In this document: piece by piece, positions 59,627-64,000 of the stretch
Numbering within the stretch: the first letter of the stretch is position 1
How the letters are laid out: the number at the start of each line of letters is the position of its first letter
From: Thermococcus sp.
Lineage (GTDB): Archaea > Methanobacteriota_B > Thermococci > Thermococcales > Thermococcaceae
Reading direction: 5' to 3'
NCBI RefSeq assembly: GCF_027011145.1
Contig: NZ_JALVAO010000015.1
Span: forward strand, 1-64,000
DNA: 64,000 nucleotides
The notes under the pieces: model-generated
Seen by the model: only the letters and a program-made list of their open reading frames with translations
Database searches by the model: none
What the model was told of the DNA's origin: nothing
Position numbers and translations under genes: made by a program

Positions 59627-60130
59627 TTGCCGTTCATAGTCGCGTTCGTCTTTGCATACCTCATCTGGCTCGTTTTAACTGCCGGGACGAAGGGACTACT
59701 ATGGGACACCCAGGAGCTTATAGCCGGCCTGATATTCGCGCTCATAGTCGGCTACGCCACGAGAGACGTTGTTGGGGATAAATCAGCCCGCTTCCTGAAC
59801 CCCCTGAAGTGGATTGAATGGATTGCCTACGTACCCGTACTCTTCTGGGGGATGGTTAAGGCCAACCTCCACGTTGCTTATCTCGTCATAACGGGAAAGA
59901 TAAGGCCGGGAATCGTCAGGGTTCCGGTGGAACTTGAGAACGATGCCCAGTACACGATTCTCGCCAATTCCATTACCCTAACCCCGGGAACGCTGACAAT
60001 AGACGCCTGTCCGGACGAAAAGGCACTCTACGTCCACTGGATTGACATTCCTCCCGGCTTAGAAAGGCCAGAAAACTCGGAACCGGTTTCTGGACCCTTT
60101 GAAAAATGGGCGAGGAGGCTGGGAAGATGA
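59627..60130 (+). CDS. mbhA: membrane-bound hydrogenase subunit MbhA (MrpE-like)
   Basis: A 167-residue membrane protein of the MrpE/MnhE family, first of the antiporter-like module of the ferredoxin-dependent H2-evolving Mbh complex. Hydrophobic start PFIVAFVFAYLIWLVLT, WIAYVPVLFWGMVKANLHVAY near 65 and a soluble end with PGTLTIDACPDEKALYVHWID. TTG start behind GGAGGTGG. The E-F-G-D-E-B-C-D-I order that follows is the mbhABCDEFGHI order of Pyrococcus and T. kodakarensis. Confidence 0.87.
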   Translation: MPFIVAFVFAYLIWLVLTAGTKGLLWDTQELIAGLIFALIVGYATRDVVGDKSARFLNPLKWIEWIAYVPVLFWGMVKANLHVAYLVITGKIRPGIVRVPVELENDAQYTILANSITLTPGTLTIDACPDEKALYVHWIDIPPGLERPENSEPVSGPFEKWARRLGR

Positions 60131-60390
60131 TTGACCCGGTGTTCTTCTACGCAACCCTGCTCGTCTCGATAGCATCGTTTCTAACGATACTGAGGATTAT
60201 GCTGGGCCCGAGCATTCCGGACAGGGTCGTCGGAGTGGACACCCTGAACACACTGGTCGTTGCGACGATGGTTCTTCTTGGAGCGGCCTACGACAGGACG
60301 ATTTACATTGACATAGCCATAGTTTACGCCCTGCTGAGCTACATCGGAACCCTTGTCATAGCCCGCTACCTGCAGGGGGGATTGCAATGA
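60127..60390 (+). CDS. mbhB: membrane-bound hydrogenase subunit MbhB (MrpF-like)
   Basis: An 87-residue MrpF-type protein with three membrane helices (VFFYATLLVSIASFLTIL, GVDTLNTLVVATMVLLGAAY, IDIAIVYALLSYIGTLVIARYL) and the family RIMLGPSIPDRVVGVDT loop. ATG 60127 overlaps the mbhA stop (ATGA). Ion-translocation module of Mbh. Confidence 0.9.
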   Translation: MIDPVFFYATLLVSIASFLTILRIMLGPSIPDRVVGVDTLNTLVVATMVLLGAAYDRTIYIDIAIVYALLSYIGTLVIARYLQGGLQ

Positions 60391-60752
60391 TTGAGTACCT
60401 GATTTACGCCTTCCTTTCGATAGCGATAACCTTCAACATTCTGGGGAGCATAGCCCTGCACCGTTTCCCCGACGTTTACACCCGCCTTCACGGAGCTACG
60501 AAGTGCACAACCTTCGGAACGATATTCGCCGTTCTGGCCGTTGTTACCCACGCCCTCAACCAGCTCCAGATTACCGGCGACCCGAAGTACCTCCAGATGG
60601 CCCTCCACAGTTTGGTTGCACTCGTTGCTTTACTCCTCACGAACCCTGTCAGTGCCCATGCAATAGCCAAAGCGGCACATCTGAGCGGATACAAGCCAGC
60701 TAAAGCGGTTGTTGACGCCTATGAGGAGAAGCTCGGGGGTGAGGCGGAATGA
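60387..60752 (+). CDS. mbhC: membrane-bound hydrogenase subunit MbhC (MrpG-like)
   Basis: A 121-residue MrpG-type protein: helices LIYAFLSIAITFNILGSIAL, then HRFPDVYTRLHGATKCTTFGT, the diagnostic MrpG segment, and ALVALLLTNPVSAHAIAKAAH. ATGA overlap with mbhB and with mbhD. Confidence 0.9.
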   Translation: MIEYLIYAFLSIAITFNILGSIALHRFPDVYTRLHGATKCTTFGTIFAVLAVVTHALNQLQITGDPKYLQMALHSLVALVALLLTNPVSAHAIAKAAHLSGYKPAKAVVDAYEEKLGGEAE

Positions 60753-61012
60753 AGGCACTAACGATTGACATGACGATTCAGGCGATAATACTCATCGGCG
60801 TCCTAATAACCGCTTATCTGACTATTCGCTTCAAGGATTTACTTGCCGCCGCGCTGATGTCGGCCGCGATGAGCCTGCTCCTCAGCCTTGAGTTCTACAT
60901 GCTCCACGCACCTGACGTGGCTATAGCAGAGGCGGCCGTTGGTGCCGGAGTAGTTACCGCCGTGATAGTTTACGGCATAGCCAAGACGGACAGGTGGGAG
61001 GTGGAACCATGA
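60749..61012 (+). CDS. mbhD: membrane-bound hydrogenase subunit MbhD (DUF4040)
   Basis: An 87-residue membrane protein with three helices (IQAIILIGVLITAYLTIRF, LLAAALMSAAMSLLLSLEFY, AEAAVGAGVVTAVIVYGIA). The APDVAIAEAAVGAG segment is the DUF4040 signature found at the C-terminus of MrpA. ATGA overlaps join it to both neighbours. Confidence 0.88.
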   Translation: MKALTIDMTIQAIILIGVLITAYLTIRFKDLLAAALMSAAMSLLLSLEFYMLHAPDVAIAEAAVGAGVVTAVIVYGIAKTDRWEVEP

Positions 61013-61305
61013 AAAGAACGCTCGCTTACCTCTCACTGTTCTTCATTCTCGGAGTTCTCCTCTACATAGCGAACCCCAACTACGGGCTCGTCTTTGGTCC
61101 CGGCGGGAAGGAGTGGCTTTCGCTCCGCTATACGGACAACTACTACATTACCCACGGTCTAAAAGAGGTAGGCGGTATGAACATCGTCACGGACATAGTA
61201 TTTGATTACAGGGGTTACGATACGATTGGAGAAGCCACGGTTCTCTTCACGGCCATAGCCGGTGCCATAGCGCTTCTAAGGCCCTGGAGGGGGGACGAGT
61301 CATGA
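61009..61305 (+). CDS. mbhE: membrane-bound hydrogenase subunit MbhE
   Basis: A 98-residue protein with helix YLSLFFILGVLLYIANPNYG, an outside domain (YYITHGLKEVGGMNIVTDIVFDYRGYDTIGE) and helix ATVLFTAIAGAIALL. The GGMNIVTDIVFDYRGYDTIGE segment is diagnostic for the MbhE/MrpA-B linker type. ATG 61009 overlaps the mbhD stop. Confidence 0.88.
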   Translation: MKRTLAYLSLFFILGVLLYIANPNYGLVFGPGGKEWLSLRYTDNYYITHGLKEVGGMNIVTDIVFDYRGYDTIGEATVLFTAIAGAIALLRPWRGDES

Positions 61306-61766
61306 CGTGCAGGCCAAGATGCGGTAGCGACATGGGGCTCATCGTCAAGACCTCTGCGAGGGCTATAATCCCCCTCATAGGCATCTTTGGAGCCTACATA
61401 GTCATGCACGGTCATCTAACGCCGGGAGGTGGCTTCCAGGGTGGTGCCACCATAGCGGGAGCAGGGATACTCTTCCTCGTCTCCTTCGGCCTCGACGAGA
61501 TGAAGAAGCACTACAACAAGAGCCTTTACTCGGCTCTGGAAGGGATAGGAGGCCTTGTCTTCCTCGGCGCGGCGATGCTGGGAATGGGTGTAGCCTTCTT
61601 CTACAACATCCTCTGGCACAACGGGCCCTTCTTCAACGGAAAACCGGGAACGCTACTCTCGGCCGGATTTCTGCCCATAATGAACTTAGCGGTAGGATTG
61701 AAGGTTTTCACGGGATTGATTAGCGCCCTCACCGCGATAGCCCTCTACCGGAGGTGGAAGTCATGA
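61302..61766 (+). CDS. mbhF: membrane-bound hydrogenase subunit MbhF (MrpB-like)
   Basis: A 154-residue MrpB-type protein with four helices; HGHLTPGGGFQGGATIAGAG near 40 is the family signature. Helices IIPLIGIFGAYIVM, AGILFLVSFGLDE, LVFLGAAMLGMGVAFFYNIL and GLKVFTGLISALTAIAL. The short N-terminal CRPRC pair is a lineage feature. ATGA overlaps. Confidence 0.9.
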   Translation: MTCRPRCGSDMGLIVKTSARAIIPLIGIFGAYIVMHGHLTPGGGFQGGATIAGAGILFLVSFGLDEMKKHYNKSLYSALEGIGGLVFLGAAMLGMGVAFFYNILWHNGPFFNGKPGTLLSAGFLPIMNLAVGLKVFTGLISALTAIALYRRWKS

Positions 61767-62122
61767 TTCAGTTCCAGTTCATCACCGCGTTCCTGCTCAT
61801 AGTCCTCGGAATCTACGCCTTTCTGGCAAAGAGGAACCTAATCAAGCTAATTTTAGCGCTTGACATAATAGACTCCGGAATCCATCTCCTCCTAATCAGC
61901 CTCGGCTACCGCATAGAGCTGAACGAGGTACCAACCGCTCCAATTTATACGGGTTATGAAACGCTGAAGAGCCCGATGGTCGGGCCTTTGCCCCAGGCCC
62001 TGGTTCTAACGAGCATAGTCATCGGCGTCTGTGTGCTTTCCCTCGCAATAGCCCTGACGATAAACGCCTACCGCCACTACGGGACCCTTGACGTGAGAGC
62101 TCTAAGGAGGTTGAGGGGATGA
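61763..62122 (+). CDS. mbhG: membrane-bound hydrogenase subunit MbhG (MrpC/NuoK-like)
   Basis: A 119-residue NuoK/MrpC-type protein: helices FITAFLLIVLGIYAFLAKRN, LIKLILALDIIDSGIHLLLI and ALVLTSIVIGVCVLSLAIALTI, with PLPQALVLTSIVIG as the conserved motif. ATG 61763 overlaps the mbhF stop. Confidence 0.9.
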   Translation: MIQFQFITAFLLIVLGIYAFLAKRNLIKLILALDIIDSGIHLLLISLGYRIELNEVPTAPIYTGYETLKSPMVGPLPQALVLTSIVIGVCVLSLAIALTINAYRHYGTLDVRALRRLRG

Positions 62123-63666
62123 ACGGCGAGGCAATACTTCCCTACCTCATAATCATTCCCCTCTTTGGAGCGTTCTCGATGCCAATAGTGAGCCTGGCTG
62201 GAAGGAAGGCAAGGGAAGCGTGGGCCGTTATTATAAGCGGTGCTACATTAGCACTGGGTTCGGCGCTCTTTTACTACGTCTGGGAGAGCGGAAAAATAGT
62301 CCTCTACACCCTTGGAGCGAAGAGTCCACTTGGCCAAGGCGTTAACTTCCCGATAAGGATAGTCTGGGAGGTCGACACCTTCGGTGCCCTCATGGTGCTT
62401 ATGGTGACCTTCGTATCTTTCATGGCGGTGATTTACTCCCTCGGTTACATGAAGCACGATACCGGCCTCGACAAGTACTACACACTCATCATAATCCTAG
62501 AGCTCGGAATGCTCGGCATAGCGATAACCGGAGACCTCTTCAACTTCTACGTCTTCCTTGAGATAATGAGCATAGCCAGCTACGCCCTGGTTGCCTTCAG
62601 GAACGACACCTGGGAGGGCATTGAGGCAGGCATCAAATACATGTTCGTCGGCTCGATAGCGAGTTCCCTGATTTTGCTCGGCATAGCCCTTCTCTACGGT
62701 CAGTATGGAACGCTGACGATGGGATATCTGGCCTTAAAGCTCTCCCAGAATCCCACGGTCGTTGGAAAGGTTGCGCTGGCGCTCTTCATAGCGGGGCTTC
62801 TCTTCAAGAGCGGTGCTTCCCCGGTTCACATGTGGCTTGCCGATGCACATCCCGCCGCTCCAAGCTCGATTTCGGCTATGCTTTCAGGTCTGGTCATCAA
62901 GATAGGAGGAATCTACGCCCTAACAAGGATTCTATTCAGCATCTACGGAACCAGCATTAGCACGAAGACGGTGGGCTGGGTCATCATCGTCTTCGCCTGT
63001 ATAACGCTGATAGTCGGCAACGCCATGGCCGTAATCCAGACGGACATGAAGAGGCTCCTGGCTTACTCCTCGGTCGGGCAGATAGGCTACATTCTCCTTG
63101 GGATTGGAATCGGCTTGACAGCTTATGGAAGCCAGACAGGGGAGATAGCTTTGGCTGGAGCAATCTACCACACCTTCAACCATGCCCTCATGAAAGCCTT
63201 GCTCTTCCTGATTGCAGGCGTTGTAATCCACCAGCTCGGGACGAGGAACTTGAACGAGCTGAGCGGATTGGCCAAAACCATGCCCAAGACAACCTTTGCC
63301 TTCCTCATTGGTGCGGCCGCGATAATAGGAATGCCCCCCCTCAACGGCTTCGCAAGCAAGTGGCTCATCTATGAGAGCTCAGCTATATTCAACCCGCTCC
63401 TGGGCGCGATAGCAATAATCGGAACGGCCTTCTGTACAGCAGCATACGTGAGGGTTCTCTACACCTTCTTCGGAAGGCCGAGTGAGAAGGTTATGAAGGC
63501 CAAAGACCCAGAGGGGACGATGCTCTGGCCGATACTAATACTTACAATCGCCATAATCGTCATGGGCCTCTTCCCGTGGCAGATAAGCGACAAGATAATG
63601 ATTCCGGCTGTAAAGACCTTGGAGAACCAGCTGGCCTACGTGAGCACTCTCCTGGGGGGTGCGTGA
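62119..63666 (+). CDS. mbhH: membrane-bound hydrogenase subunit MbhH (MrpD/NuoN-like antiporter)
   Basis: A 515-residue antiporter subunit with about fourteen helices. FYVFLEIMSIASYALVAF near 140 carries the conserved Glu; KSGASPVHMWLADAHPAAPSSISAML near 230 the conserved Lys and His, MKRLLAYSSVGQIGYILLGIG near 315 a broken-helix Lys, and FNHALMKALLFLIAGVVI near 355. It drives Na+/H+ exchange linked to electron transfer in Mbh. ATGA overlap with mbhG. Confidence 0.92.
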   Translation: MNGEAILPYLIIIPLFGAFSMPIVSLAGRKAREAWAVIISGATLALGSALFYYVWESGKIVLYTLGAKSPLGQGVNFPIRIVWEVDTFGALMVLMVTFVSFMAVIYSLGYMKHDTGLDKYYTLIIILELGMLGIAITGDLFNFYVFLEIMSIASYALVAFRNDTWEGIEAGIKYMFVGSIASSLILLGIALLYGQYGTLTMGYLALKLSQNPTVVGKVALALFIAGLLFKSGASPVHMWLADAHPAAPSSISAMLSGLVIKIGGIYALTRILFSIYGTSISTKTVGWVIIVFACITLIVGNAMAVIQTDMKRLLAYSSVGQIGYILLGIGIGLTAYGSQTGEIALAGAIYHTFNHALMKALLFLIAGVVIHQLGTRNLNELSGLAKTMPKTTFAFLIGAAAIIGMPPLNGFASKWLIYESSAIFNPLLGAIAIIGTAFCTAAYVRVLYTFFGRPSEKVMKAKDPEGTMLWPILILTIAIIVMGLFPWQISDKIMIPAVKTLENQLAYVSTLLGGA

Positions 63667-63667
63667 A

Positions 63668-64000
63668 ATGTTCGGCTATTGGGATGCCCTCTACTTCGTC
63701 CTCGTTTTCATCGTTGGCCTAATCCTTGCCTACCTCCTCGACCTTTGGGCGAGGAAGAGAGGAATGGGAACCAGGGAAACGGGAGATGGAACAAAGATAT
63801 TCATCAGCGGTGAGGACCCGGAAAAGGTTATCCCGGGCTTTGAGCATCTTGAGGGCTACTATACAGGAAAGAACGTCATGTGGGGCCTAACTTACGCCCT
63901 AAAGCGCTTCTTTACGGTACTCAAGGCCGACCATACGGGTCTCCTCACAGACTACGTGAGCTACCTCGTCATAGTCACGGCCTTCGTCATGGGAGTTCTC
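63668..64000 (+). CDS. mbhI: membrane-bound hydrogenase subunit MbhI (3' end beyond window)
   Basis: Reads for 111 codons from ATG 63668 to the window edge without a stop. One helix at the start (WDALYFVLVFIVGLILAYLL), a soluble region (GTREKTGDGT-like GTRETGDGTKIFISGEDPEK; GFEHLEGYYTGKNVMWGL) and a second helix (YVSYLVIVTAFVMGVL). It matches MbhI, the linker between the antiporter and hydrogenase modules, which at about 112 residues should end just past the edge. Confidence 0.85.
   Translation, partial: MFGYWDALYFVLVFIVGLILAYLLDLWARKRGMGTRETGDGTKIFISGEDPEKVIPGFEHLEGYYTGKNVMWGLTYALKRFFTVLKADHTGLLTDYVSYLVIVTAFVMGVL

Noticed and set aside
60749-61305. a broken mrpA gene
   Set aside because: MbhD and MbhE correspond to separated parts of MrpA in this family; their order and ATGA overlaps are normal for mbh.

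Overview
The window is a hyperthermophilic euryarchaeon of the order Thermococcales, almost certainly a Thermococcus. Evidence: a glyceraldehyde-3-phosphate:ferredoxin oxidoreductase next to an archaeal class V fructose-bisphosphatase, the interleaved pyruvate/2-ketoisovalerate ferredoxin oxidoreductase operon, a membrane-bound hydrogenase operon with a SurR site, archaeal TFE and NAC, and dense genes with ATGA overlaps, GGAGGTG ribosome binding sites and A/T-rich TATA boxes. The assignment rests on recognising these proteins; no search was run.

Layout. 1-4.2 kb: an edge-truncated FAD oxidoreductase, then gor and fbp, the glycolytic and gluconeogenic markers, each with a site resembling the Tgr (TrmB-family) motif but on opposite sides of its TATA box. 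4.2-5.2 kb: tRNA-Trp with an intron that reads as a box C/D guide RNA, then 770 bp without genes, holding a duplicated hairpin-rich repeat. 5.2-18 kb: EamA permease, gcvT, an ABC export operon with a COG1361 protein, two-domain Usp, DUF99-cutA, acylphosphatase, ACT regulator, PfkB kinase, TFE-DUF2110 and a polytopic protein. 18-25 kb: Mrp/NBP35 ATPase and the seven-gene porG-vorDAB-porDAB operon. 25-37 kb: phosphate permease, HflX, HEAT protein, NAC, a CPA2 antiporter with a CBS protein, VapBC, a TPR membrane protein, MGMT, TrmJ, ketopantoate reductase, a DUF47 protein and SerA. 37-52 kb: a box C/D sRNA abutting signal peptidase, DUF531, a TPR protein, M19 dipeptidase, a KaiC-like ATPase, methyltransferase, S9 peptidase, kinase, a second phosphate permease with DUF47, a metallophosphoesterase lipoprotein, cupin, and a SipW-like peptidase with a small secreted beta protein. 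52-54.5 kb: a methylthiotransferase and an AT-rich pair of secreted/anchored proteins, both frameshifted at a T-run in the signal-sequence region. 54.5-64 kb: a TRAM protein with a 5' leader hairpin, a formate dehydrogenase operon (catalytic subunit, three multi-cluster ferredoxins, a GltD-like flavoprotein), and the first nine genes of the mbh hydrogenase, cut by the right edge.

How it fits together: ferredoxin reduced by GAPOR and the POR/VOR oxidoreductases can be reoxidised by Mbh, which evolves H2 and pumps ions; the fdh module adds formate as a donor or product. The most unusual observations are the paired homopolymer frameshifts at 53.9-54.45 kb, the C/D sRNA fused to a stop codon at 37.4 kb, the duplicated tRNA-proximal repeat, the palindromes shared by the two phosphate-permease promoters, the TRAM leader hairpin, and the small secreted protein with a dedicated SipW-like peptidase.
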